Below, piece after piece: positions 16,851 to 24,540 of a stretch of 36,029 nt of DNA. The translations under genes and the position numbers were made by a program. Position 1 is the first letter of the stretch, and the number at the start of each line of letters is the position of its first letter. The stretch comes from Pseudoflavonifractor sp. 524-17 (lineage in GTDB: Bacteria > Bacillota > Clostridia > Oscillospirales > Oscillospiraceae). A model generated the notes under the pieces. It was not told the origin of the DNA and searched no databases. It saw only the letters and a program-made list of their open reading frames with translations. The DNA lies in assembly GCF_009935845.1 (NCBI RefSeq), contig NZ_QWEK01000036.1, positions 1-36,029 on the forward strand. Reading direction: 5' to 3'.

Positions 16851-18074
16851 TCAGCCCTTCATTTTGGCGTCGAAATCCTTCAGCGCGGGGGCCTGGGCCT
16901 TCACCAGGGCGTCAAACTCCTTAGAGGCGGCGGCCCGCTTGGCGTTCTCCGCGGACTGCTCCTCCACAAAGCTGGTCAGGGCGTGGGTGGGGCACACGTC
17001 AGCGCACAGGCCGCAGGAGCGGCACAGGCTGCGGTCCAGCTTCATCTCGGGGAACTCCACCTTGCGGGCGTTGTAGCAGCACACGGTCTCGCAGCGGCCG
17101 CACTTGGTACACTTGCTGGAGTCGTAGTGGAAGCCCATGTCGGTGATGTTCTCGCTGCTGGGGAAGTTGGCCAGGGCCACGCCCATGGCCTCCTGAATGG
17201 AGGAGAAGCCCAGCTGGGCCAGACGGTCGGACAGCTGATAGCACATCTTCTCCACGTAGTCCAGGCCCTTCAGGATGCCCACGGAGCAGATGCCCACGGC
17301 GCTGCAGCCCACCATCAGGTACTCCAGGGCGTCGTCCGCCTTCATCACGCCGCCGGTGCCGTACAGGTTCTTATAGCCTGCCACATTGCGGGTGATCTGG
17401 GAGTTGATGCGCAGGGAGATGGGCTTGATGGGGGCGCCGGTCATCCAGCCGTAGCCGTCGTTGGACAGCATCACAGGGGCCCGCTTCTCCACGTCGATCA
17501 TCAGCGTGGGTCCGATGGAGTCGATGGCGCAGATGCCGTCGGCGCCGTGCTCATAGCACTTCTTGGCGGTGCCCGCCGCGTCGGGCCAGTTGCCGGACAG
17601 CTTGCAGATGACGGGGATGTTCACATGGGACTTGGCGTAGTCCAGCATGGGCAGCAGGGTGTCCTCGGTGTAGGAGACCAGCTCGATGATGTGGGCGCCG
17701 GCCTTCTCCACATCGGCCACAATGGCCTCAGCCTCCATGGGGGTGTGGCCCACGGAGCCGATGACCACGGCGCCGGCCTTCACCGCCTCGGGGATCTCCT
17801 TCTCATACCACTGGAAGCGGTCGGAGTCGGCCCACTTCTCGCAGTTGAGAATGGCCTCGTTGTTGATCTTGGCCATGTGGTGGGCGGGGTTGATGGCGGC
17901 GCCCAGACGGATGGTTTTGGTCACCACCGCGCCCACACCGGCCTGATGGGCGCGGATCATCCCCTCAGACCCGTAGGTCAGGGGGCCGGAGCCCACGATA
18001 AAGGGGCTTTGCAGATCGCAGCCGCAGAACTTTACGCCGATGGAGGCGCCCTTTACGTTATCCTTATTAAACAT
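16851..18074 (-). CDS. PreA-like dihydroorotate/dihydropyrimidine dehydrogenase-family protein with two 4Fe-4S clusters
   Basis: A 407-residue protein: an FMN-binding TIM barrel of the DHOD/DPD class (about 1-300) followed by a two-cluster ferredoxin domain (Cys322, 325, 328, 332 and Cys351, 354, 357, 361). Flavin features remain (SPFIVGSGPLT at the start, Lys158 in CKLSGNW, YGTGG near 238-242). Where DPD has its NLSCP motif and active-site loop with the catalytic Cys, this protein has a short LVSYTEDTLL, so the loop is missing, and DPD's later Asn-Thr pair is Asp185-Ser186. Pyrimidine reduction is thus doubtful; another heterocycle of the pathway, or electron transfer between the Mo enzymes and ferredoxin, is possible. 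The ribosome site AGGAGAG precedes ATG 18074; it follows the 2Fe-2S gene by 45 bp. Confidence 0.8.
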   Translation of the reverse strand: MFNKDNVKGASIGVKFCGCDLQSPFIVGSGPLTYGSEGMIRAHQAGVGAVVTKTIRLGAAINPAHHMAKINNEAILNCEKWADSDRFQWYEKEIPEAVKAGAVVIGSVGHTPMEAEAIVADVEKAGAHIIELVSYTEDTLLPMLDYAKSHVNIPVICKLSGNWPDAAGTAKKCYEHGADGICAIDSIGPTLMIDVEKRAPVMLSNDGYGWMTGAPIKPISLRINSQITRNVAGYKNLYGTGGVMKADDALEYLMVGCSAVGICSVGILKGLDYVEKMCYQLSDRLAQLGFSSIQEAMGVALANFPSSENITDMGFHYDSSKCTKCGRCETVCCYNARKVEFPEMKLDRSLCRSCGLCADVCPTHALTSFVEEQSAENAKRAAASKEFDALVKAQAPALKDFDAKMKG

Positions 18075-18119
18075 CTCTATCTCTCCTCATATTCAGCGAT
18101 TGCGTATTTTAGACTTTGC

Positions 18120-18596
18120 TTATCTGGCCTGATACTGCTTGGCGGCGTCCTCAAAGGCCTCTACCAGCTGCTGATAGCCGGTACACCGGCACAGGTTGCC
18201 GGCGATAGCCATTTTAATCTCGTCTCGGGTGGGGTTGGAGTTCTTGTCCAGCAGGGCCTTGGCGCTCATCAGGAAGCCGGGGGTGCAGAATCCGCACTGG
18301 AGGGCGTGGTGGTCCAGCACCGCCTGCTGGATGGGATCCAGCTGGCCGCTTTTGGACAGCCCCTCTACGGTCATCACGTGCTTACCCTCCACAGAGGCGG
18401 CCAGGACGATACAGGAGTCCACACTCTCCCCCTCCAGCACCACGGTACACGCGCCGCACTCGCCGACGCCGCAGCCCTCCTTGGTGCCGGTGAGGCCGGC
18501 CACGTCCCGGATCACGTCCAGCAGGCGGGCGTTCTCGTCAATCTCCAGGGAGACGGGCTCGTCATTGAGGAAGAAGTTCAAAGTCATCTTTTTCAT
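18120..18596 (-). CDS. Xanthine-dehydrogenase-type 2Fe-2S subunit
   Basis: A 158-residue iron-sulfur subunit of a molybdenum hydroxylase, normal length for XdhC/CoxS-type proteins. The plant-ferredoxin-like domain has Cys42, Cys47, Cys50 and Cys62, and the helical domain has Cys101, Cys104, Cys136 and Cys138 (QCGFCTPG and NLCRCTG). The two clusters carry electrons from the Mo centre to FAD. The start at 18596 follows AGGAGA. It lies 15 bp after the FAD-subunit gene and forms one transcript with it and with Mo copy 1. It is the only such subunit in the window, although three Mo subunits are present. Confidence 0.95.
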   Translation of the reverse strand: MKKMTLNFFLNDEPVSLEIDENARLLDVIRDVAGLTGTKEGCGVGECGACTVVLEGESVDSCIVLAASVEGKHVMTVEGLSKSGQLDPIQQAVLDHHALQCGFCTPGFLMSAKALLDKNSNPTRDEIKMAIAGNLCRCTGYQQLVEAFEDAAKQYQAR

Positions 18597-18611
18597 CGTT
18601 CTATCTCCTAA

Positions 18612-19481
18612 TCAGTCCTCAGGCAGGCCGCAGGCCCGGCAGAGGGCGCGCTGTACCAGAGCCTCGACAACGGGCTTTTTGTACTCGGTGGACCAGCGGA
18701 TGCCGGTGCGCTTGATCATCTCCTCGGAGACGGCCTTGCCGGCCTCCTCAAAGAGGGCGGCGGAGGGGGCCTTCCCCTTCACCAGGGCCTCGGCGCACTC
18801 CACCCGGTCGGGGGTGGCGAAGACGCAGCCTGGGGCGATGCGCACGTCGGCGATAACGCCGCCCTCCAGCTTCACCGCCACGGCGGCGTTCATCCGGGAG
18901 ATTGCCAGAGCCTTGCGGCGGCCCAGCTTGATAAAGGCGGTCTCATAGCCGTCCAGACGGTCGATCACAATGCGGGTGACCATCTCGTTGGCCGCCAGCT
19001 TCAGCTTTCCCGCCTTTTCCATGGCGTCCTTTACCATGACCTCCCGGGCGCCGTCCACGCTGACCACCGTCAGCCGGGCGTTCAGGGAGACAAAGGGAGA
19101 CAGGGTGTCCGCCGCGGGGGAGGCGTTGCAGATGTTGCCGCCCACAGTGCCCTTGTTGCGGATCTGGGTGGATCCCACAGTGGAGGAGGCCACGGACAGG
19201 AAGGGCACATACCTGCGCAGCACCTCAGACTCATTCACCTGGGTGTGGCTGGTCATGGCTCCGATGCTGATGCAGTCGTCCTTCACCTCGATGCCCCGCA
19301 GCTCGGCGATGTCCTGCAGGTCCATCAGGTACTCCACGTCCTTCAGGCGGGAGGAGCCCTCCCGCAGCTGCACCATCAGATCGGTGCCGCCGGCGTAAGG
19401 CTTTACTTTCGCGTTGTATTGGTTGAGATACTCCAGCGCCTGCTGGAGGCTTTCAGGCTTTAAATAACTCAGCTTCTGCAT
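18612..19481 (-). CDS. Xanthine-dehydrogenase-type FAD-binding subunit
   Basis: A 289-residue medium subunit of a molybdenum hydroxylase. It shows the FAD pyrophosphate motif PYAGGTDLMVQLR near residues 29-41 and the second FAD motif VGSTQIRNKGTVGGNICNAS, then the CO-dehydrogenase flavoprotein C-terminal domain. It passes electrons from the 2Fe-2S subunit to NAD+ or another acceptor. AGGGGGA precedes ATG 19481. It sits 13 bp after Mo copy 1, so Mo copy 1, FAD and Fe-S subunits form the usual three-subunit enzyme. Confidence 0.95.
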   Translation of the reverse strand: MQKLSYLKPESLQQALEYLNQYNAKVKPYAGGTDLMVQLREGSSRLKDVEYLMDLQDIAELRGIEVKDDCISIGAMTSHTQVNESEVLRRYVPFLSVASSTVGSTQIRNKGTVGGNICNASPAADTLSPFVSLNARLTVVSVDGAREVMVKDAMEKAGKLKLAANEMVTRIVIDRLDGYETAFIKLGRRKALAISRMNAAVAVKLEGGVIADVRIAPGCVFATPDRVECAEALVKGKAPSAALFEEAGKAVSEEMIKRTGIRWSTEYKKPVVEALVQRALCRACGLPED

Positions 19482-19494
19482 GGTATCCCCCTAA

Positions 19495-21819
19495 TTATCT
19501 CAGCTTCTTGCCCAGCAGCACCCGCTCCAGGTTGGCCGGATTCTCCCGGATGCGCTTGCCGGTGGCGTTGTAGATGGCGTTGGCAATGGCCGCGCCCACC
19601 ACCTCGGTGGCCGGCTCGCCGATGCTCTTGGCGCCGAAGGTGCCCCGGTCGTCGTCACACTCGAAAATGTTTACGTCCATCTCAGGCATATCGGCGGCGG
19701 TGGGAATGATGTAGTTCTCAAAGTTCTGGTTGCGCACCTTGCCGTTGGACACCTCCACTTCTTCGGTGACGGCGTAGCCCTGGCCCATGAGGATGCCGCC
19801 GTAGATCTGGCCCAGCACCAGGGCGGGATTGATGGCGGTGCCCACATCGTGGCTGGCGGTGACCTTCTGCACGTCCACGTAGCCGGTCTCCATATCCACC
19901 TCAATCTCCGCCACGACGCAGCCGTAGGCGTAGTTGGGGAAGGCCACACCCTGTCCGGTGTGGTGGTCCTGGATGCAGGCGGGGGGCATGAACCACTCGT
20001 AGGCGGCCATTTGGCGGCCGGACCACAGGGAGGCGTTGCACACGTCCTTAAAGGCCACCTTGGTCTCGGGCTGCTTCACGCTGTGGAAGAAGCCGTCCTC
20101 CAGCACGATGTCCTCGGGGCCCTTCACCTGGGCCTGGTCCTTGAAGAAGCCCAGGGCCACGGCGTTGGCCCGCATAATCTCATTGAGCTTGAAGCCCACC
20201 TTGCGGGTGGACTGGGCGCCCATCACGGTGCCCCGGGAGGCCACGGTCATGCCGGAGTCGGCAATGGCCTGGGTGTCAGTGCCGTAGAACCGGATGGTCT
20301 CATAGGGCACGCCGATGGCCTCGGCGGCGATCTGGGCGAAAGCGGTCTTCAGGCCCTGTCCGTTCTCCGCCAGGCCGGTGTTGATGAGCACAGAGCCGTC
20401 CTCGTTGGCAATGGCCATGGCGCCGGAGGCGTCGGGGGACTCCGCCCCCAGGCCGCAGCCCCGGTGGGCGATGGCCAGACCGATGCCCTTGCGCTTCTTG
20501 GTGGAGGTCTGAGCCTTGTAGGCTTCGCGCTTGCTCTGGTAATCGGTCTTCGCCGTGGTATAGTCCATAATCTCCTGGATGTTCACATGGTCCAGCACGG
20601 TGCCGGTGGCGTTGGTGGTGCCGTCCTTGAGGCAGTTGATCCGGCGGAACTCCAGGGGGGCCATGCCCAGCTCCTCGGCGATCTCCTCAATGAACTGCTC
20701 CTGGCCCCACAGCAGCTGTGGAGAGCTGTACCCCCGCATGGCACCGCCGTGGATGTTGTTGGTGAACACGCCGTAAGTATCGGTCTTCACGTTGGGGATG
20801 GTATAAGCGCCGCAGCTGTGGATGCTGGCCCGGGAGTTCATAAACTGGGTCTGATTGTTGTAGGCGCCGCAGTTGTCGATCTGGGTGCCCTCCCAGGCCA
20901 CGATGCGGCCGTCCTTCATGACGCCCGCCTTGTAGCGCAGCAGGAAGGGGTGGCGCTTGGCGCTCTCCAGGAAGGACTCCTCCCGGGAGAAGGTCATTTT
21001 CACCGGGCGGCCCACCAGGCGGCACAGGTAGGCGCACCGGGCGGCCACCATGCCCACGCCCTCTTCCTTGCCGCCGAAGCTGCCGCCCAAAGTCTCCTGG
21101 AAGACCCGGACCTCGTTCATACCCACGCCCAGCACATCGGCCACGTAGCGGCGGGTAAAGAAGGGGTTCTGGCTGGAGGAATGGACGGTCATCACCCCGT
21201 CCGCGGGGTTCTGGATGCACACCACCGCCTCTGGCTCAATGTAGGAGTGCTCGATGTACTGGGTCTCATACTCCCGCTCAATGATCAGGTCGGCCTGAGC
21301 GAAGCCCTGCTCCACATCGCCCTTGCGGATGGGGTAGAGGGAATCGGTAAACACGTTGTCGGGGTACTGCGGGTGGACCGCGGGGGCGCCGGGCTTGATG
21401 GCGTCCCGGATGGTATACACACCCGGCAGGTCCTCGTACTCCACCTCAATGGCCGCCAGGGCTTCCGCCACCAGGGGCTTGGTCTCGGCGCATACGATGG
21501 CCACCACGTCGCCGGCGTACTTGACCTCATTGGTCAGGTACATGTAAGGCGCGTTTCCGGCGCAGCTTTTCGGCTTGGGCATGTCGTCCGCGGTCACCAC
21601 AGCCAAGACGCCGGGGATGGACTTGGCCTTGCTGGTGTCCATTTTGACAACCTTCGCGTGGGAACGGCCGCTGCGCAGGCAGCCGCCGTACACCATATCC
21701 ACAAATTTCAGGTCGGCGGCGTAGTGGGCACGGCCCGTCACCTTGTCAACGCCGTCAATTCGGGGCTTTGACTGATTCAAAACCCGATAGTTCTTCTTCA
21801 TTTCTCCCAGTAGGGGCAT
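19495..21819 (-). CDS. Xanthine-dehydrogenase-family molybdopterin-binding subunit (copy 1, with FAD and Fe-S partners)
   Basis: A 774-residue catalytic Mo subunit, the most likely true purine (xanthine or hypoxanthine) hydroxylase of the island because its FAD and Fe-S genes follow directly. The MPT loop GGSFGGK is at 245-251, Glu281 (SREESFLESAKRHP) matches bovine Glu802, Arg362 (AMRGYSSPQ) matches Arg880, and the C-terminal GAKSIGEPATE holds the catalytic Glu. The start is uncertain: ATG 21819 follows AAGGTGA at a short distance and is preferred; in-frame ATGs at 21834 and 21873 would add 5 or 18 residues with weaker sites. Confidence 0.9.
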   Translation of the reverse strand: MPLLGEMKKNYRVLNQSKPRIDGVDKVTGRAHYAADLKFVDMVYGGCLRSGRSHAKVVKMDTSKAKSIPGVLAVVTADDMPKPKSCAGNAPYMYLTNEVKYAGDVVAIVCAETKPLVAEALAAIEVEYEDLPGVYTIRDAIKPGAPAVHPQYPDNVFTDSLYPIRKGDVEQGFAQADLIIEREYETQYIEHSYIEPEAVVCIQNPADGVMTVHSSSQNPFFTRRYVADVLGVGMNEVRVFQETLGGSFGGKEEGVGMVAARCAYLCRLVGRPVKMTFSREESFLESAKRHPFLLRYKAGVMKDGRIVAWEGTQIDNCGAYNNQTQFMNSRASIHSCGAYTIPNVKTDTYGVFTNNIHGGAMRGYSSPQLLWGQEQFIEEIAEELGMAPLEFRRINCLKDGTTNATGTVLDHVNIQEIMDYTTAKTDYQSKREAYKAQTSTKKRKGIGLAIAHRGCGLGAESPDASGAMAIANEDGSVLINTGLAENGQGLKTAFAQIAAEAIGVPYETIRFYGTDTQAIADSGMTVASRGTVMGAQSTRKVGFKLNEIMRANAVALGFFKDQAQVKGPEDIVLEDGFFHSVKQPETKVAFKDVCNASLWSGRQMAAYEWFMPPACIQDHHTGQGVAFPNYAYGCVVAEIEVDMETGYVDVQKVTASHDVGTAINPALVLGQIYGGILMGQGYAVTEEVEVSNGKVRNQNFENYIIPTAADMPEMDVNIFECDDDRGTFGAKSIGEPATEVVGAAIANAIYNATGKRIRENPANLERVLLGKKLR

Positions 21820-21904
21820 TTCATCACCTTCCATGCACGGAAATCCCATCCGAAGCAGATAACCATTGGCCATCCTGTCTAACGGCGTGGTTATTCACAT
21901 TATG

Positions 21905-23218
21905 TTACTTAAACTTCCAGAACTCAGCGCAGGCCTGGCGCATCTCGGCGCGGGCCTTGTCTACGTCCAGCGTCGTGATGACGCCGTCCTTTTTCAGCTG
22001 CTTGCCGCCGACGAAGACGTTCTTCACGTCGGCGGGATTCCGATATAAGATCAGTTGGTCATAAATGTTTTTCTCGTTGATGGGCGTGGGCGTATCGTTC
22101 ATGCTGACGGTAATCACGTCTGCCAGCATTCCCGGGGCAATACACCCCGTATTTTCCATGCCGAGGGCCTGCGCCCCCATATCCGTGGCCATCCGGTAGA
22201 CCTGCCGGGCGCCCATAACCTGTGGGTCCTGCCGGTGTGCCTTGTGGATAAGAAATGCGCCGCGCATTACTTCAAAGAAATTGTTGATGTAGCCGTCCGT
22301 ACCGATGCCCACCTTGACGCCGGCGTCCAGCAGGTCGGTCACCGGGGCGATGCCGCCGCCTACCTCGCAATTGGACAGGGGCATCGTTACCGCACTGGCG
22401 CCGGCGCGGGCCAGTATGCCGATCTCTTCCTGGTTGATCTGCACCACCTGGGAGGCCAGCACATCGCTGTCCATGCAGTCCAGCTCGTCATAGATACAGA
22501 TGGGCTGCTTTCCGTAGTGCTCCTGGGTCCAGTTGGGCTCAAACACACTCTCAGACAGGTGCATATGGAACTTGGCCCCCAGCTCCCGGGCCATGGCGCG
22601 GGCTTTCTGCACATATTCCTTGGAACAGGTAAAGAGGGTGTGGATGCTCATGGCGCCTTTCACCATGGGGTCATCCTTGTGATTGCGGATAAAGTCCGCG
22701 TTCTCCTCCAGTCCCAGCCGCGCGTTCTCCTCATTCATCCGCTCGCAGGCCTCAAAGGTGAGGATACCCCGCAGGCCCGCCTCCCGGATGACCTTCGCCT
22801 CCGCCTCCAGCGCGCCCGGGATAGCGTTGGGCGCCTCCAGAATGTCGAAGAAAGTGGTCACGCCGGAGTCAATCATCTCCACGCTGGCCCAGCGGGCTGT
22901 GACCTCGGCCAGCTCCGGCGTGATGCGGTTTTCGATATAGGGCCACCAGAAGTCGTCCAAGAAGCTGGAGAACTCCGTCACCACCGCGTCGGTGCTGATC
23001 CCACGGGAGAACACATTGTACATATGGTTGTGCCCGTTGATGAAACCGGGCAGGATGATCTGATCAGTGGCCTCGATCACGGTGTCTCCCCCGTCCACAG
23101 CCAGGCTCTCGTTGGGACCCACCGCGGCGATGAGGCCGTCCTTGAGCGCCACGCCCCATCCAGCCTTCAGACCATCCTTCAGGAGCACGGCCCCGCCGTG
23201 AATGATTGTTGCTGCCAT
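21905..23218 (-). CDS. SsnA-like amidohydrolase (copy 2, catalytic His replaced)
   Basis: A 437-residue protein close in length and tail (ending AEFWKFK) to SsnA-type aminohydrolases. Metal ligands are kept: His63 and His65 (NGHNHMYN), His220 and Glu223 (HLSE), Asp308 (GTDG), plus His193. The next block, normally AHCVHL, reads SQVVQI (256-261), so the catalytic His is Gln257, and the later SHNP-like His is also missing (VTMPLSN). It may have another chemistry or substrate, or be impaired. The start at 23218 follows GGGAAGGGTGA; a longer frame to 23269 lacks a site. It lies 85 bp before the Mo copy 1 gene and is likely the first gene of the main transcript. Confidence 0.85.
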   Translation of the reverse strand: MAATIIHGGAVLLKDGLKAGWGVALKDGLIAAVGPNESLAVDGGDTVIEATDQIILPGFINGHNHMYNVFSRGISTDAVVTEFSSFLDDFWWPYIENRITPELAEVTARWASVEMIDSGVTTFFDILEAPNAIPGALEAEAKVIREAGLRGILTFEACERMNEENARLGLEENADFIRNHKDDPMVKGAMSIHTLFTCSKEYVQKARAMARELGAKFHMHLSESVFEPNWTQEHYGKQPICIYDELDCMDSDVLASQVVQINQEEIGILARAGASAVTMPLSNCEVGGGIAPVTDLLDAGVKVGIGTDGYINNFFEVMRGAFLIHKAHRQDPQVMGARQVYRMATDMGAQALGMENTGCIAPGMLADVITVSMNDTPTPINEKNIYDQLILYRNPADVKNVFVGGKQLKKDGVITTLDVDKARAEMRQACAEFWKFK

Positions 23219-23299
23219 AAATTCACCCTTCCCGGCAAGCCTGTGGTTGACAATAGAGCGAGAAAACAAAAACTGACTAGTTTTCCAGCGGTGCTGTTG

Positions 23300-23336
23300 A
23301 AAAGAGGCGACACATATGTCGCAATGTGCCGCCTCT
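23300..23336 (-). terminator. Terminator after ygeW
   Basis: On minus, AGAGGCGGCACA pairs with TGTGTCGCCTCT (one G-U pair) and is followed by TTTTC. It separates the ygeW transcript from the downstream amidohydrolase-Mo operon. Confidence 0.6.
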
Positions 23337-23375
23337 CTCCAAAATCAGCGCACAGGCGCCTGAATTCTTTGTCCT

Positions 23376-23402
23376 CCCCTGCCGGCGCGGAACCGGCAGG
23401 GG
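23376..23402. other. GC-rich intercistronic hairpin after ygeW
   Basis: CCCCTGCCGG pairs exactly with CCGGCAGGGG around a 7-nt loop. It has no T run on either side, so it is more likely a 3'-end stabiliser or processing element than a terminator. Confidence 0.5.
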
Positions 23403-23426
23403 AACAGATTTCACTTGTGTCGCAGA

Positions 23427-24434
23427 TTAACGGCGGCTGGCCACGTTGCCCATGGTCAGAGCCATCAGAGCCTTGATGGTGTGCATGCGGTTCTCGGCCT
23501 CGTCGTAGATGACGGACTGAGCGGAGTCAGCGACCTCGTCGGTGACCTCGATGCCGCGGTCGGCGGGCATGCAGTGCATGTAGATGGCGGTGTTCTTGGC
23601 CAGAGCCATGCGGCGGCTGTCCACGCACCAACCGGGATTGGCGTTGATCATCTCCACGCCGGTCTTCTCGTCGTCGCCCACAGCCATGATGGGGCCCCAG
23701 CCCTTGGCGTAGACAACGTCGGCGTTCTCGCAGGCGGCGTCCATGTCGTTGCAGACCTCGAACTTGGAGCCGTAGAACTCAGCGTTCTTGCGGGCGGTCT
23801 CCATAGCCTCGGGCATCAGCTCAAAATCCTTGTTGGGCACGGCCAGGGTCACGTCCATGCCGAAGCGGGGCATCAGGGTGATCAGGGACTGAGCCATGGA
23901 CAGGGGACGCATGTAGTTGCCGGCGGAGGTCCAGGAGATGACGAACTTGCGGCCCTTCAGCTCATTGTGGAACTTCTCCTTAATGGTGAACAGGTCGGCA
24001 ATGGACTGGGTGGGGTGCCACAGGTCGCACTGCATGTTGTAGATGGGAATCTTGGAGTACTTGGCAAGCTTCTGCATGTAAGCGTTGCCGCCCACCAGAG
24101 TGTTGCGCACGCCGATGCCGTGGCCCATGCGGGAGAGAACCTCGATGGTGTCCTGGGGGGTCTCGCCGTGGTCGATCTGGGTAGCCTTGGGGGTCAGGTA
24201 GTTGCCGTGGCCGCCCAGCTGGGTGATGCCGCACTCGAAAGCGTTGCGGGTCCGGGTGGACTCCTCAAAGAACAGCATAAACAGGGACTTGTTGCGCAGC
24301 AGCTCGTCGTACTTGTGGGTGTCGAGCAGGTTGTCCATCTTCAGGACGGACGCAACGTCCATCAGAGTCTCCAGCTCTTCGTTAGTCCAGTCCTGCTCAC
24401 AGAGAAAATGCTTGCCCTTGAGACCAGTGTTCAT
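23427..24434 (-). CDS. ygeW: YgeW-like carbamoyltransferase
   Basis: A 335-residue aspartate/ornithine carbamoyltransferase-family protein. The carbamoyl-phosphate site is intact: STRTR at 59-63, HPTQ at 140-143 and HCMPADRG from His287. The ornithine-binding SMG motif of OTC is absent; the corresponding region reads VVYAKGWGPI, so the substrate is not ornithine. In the anaerobic purine and ureide pathways such enzymes probably run backwards, phosphorolysing a carbamoyl group to carbamoyl phosphate, from which carbamate kinase makes ATP. It is shorter than the E. coli protein as I recall it. The ribosome site TGGAGG precedes ATG 24434. It is divergent from ygeY across a palindromic site and is followed by its own terminator. 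Confidence 0.8.
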   Translation of the reverse strand: MNTGLKGKHFLCEQDWTNEELETLMDVASVLKMDNLLDTHKYDELLRNKSLFMLFFEESTRTRNAFECGITQLGGHGNYLTPKATQIDHGETPQDTIEVLSRMGHGIGVRNTLVGGNAYMQKLAKYSKIPIYNMQCDLWHPTQSIADLFTIKEKFHNELKGRKFVISWTSAGNYMRPLSMAQSLITLMPRFGMDVTLAVPNKDFELMPEAMETARKNAEFYGSKFEVCNDMDAACENADVVYAKGWGPIMAVGDDEKTGVEMINANPGWCVDSRRMALAKNTAIYMHCMPADRGIEVTDEVADSAQSVIYDEAENRMHTIKALMALTMGNVASRR

Positions 24435-24492
24435 GGTAAAAACCTCCAGAAAAAATTTTTTGCAAAAGTCTCTATATCTCTAGAATACTTTA

Positions 24493-24508
24493 TGGTATAA
24501 TCATACCA
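24493..24508 (+). promoter_or_regulatory. Palindromic operator candidate over an extended -10 promoter
   Basis: TGGTAT-AATC-ATACCA is a perfect 6+4+6 palindrome in the 106-bp ygeW-ygeY divergent spacer. It contains TGGTATAAT (24493-24501), an extended -10 for ygeY. A regulator bound here would block ygeY and probably affect ygeW. Confidence 0.55.
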
Positions 24509-24540
24509 GCATCTCGCAAAAAAATCAAGGAGGAATTCGC

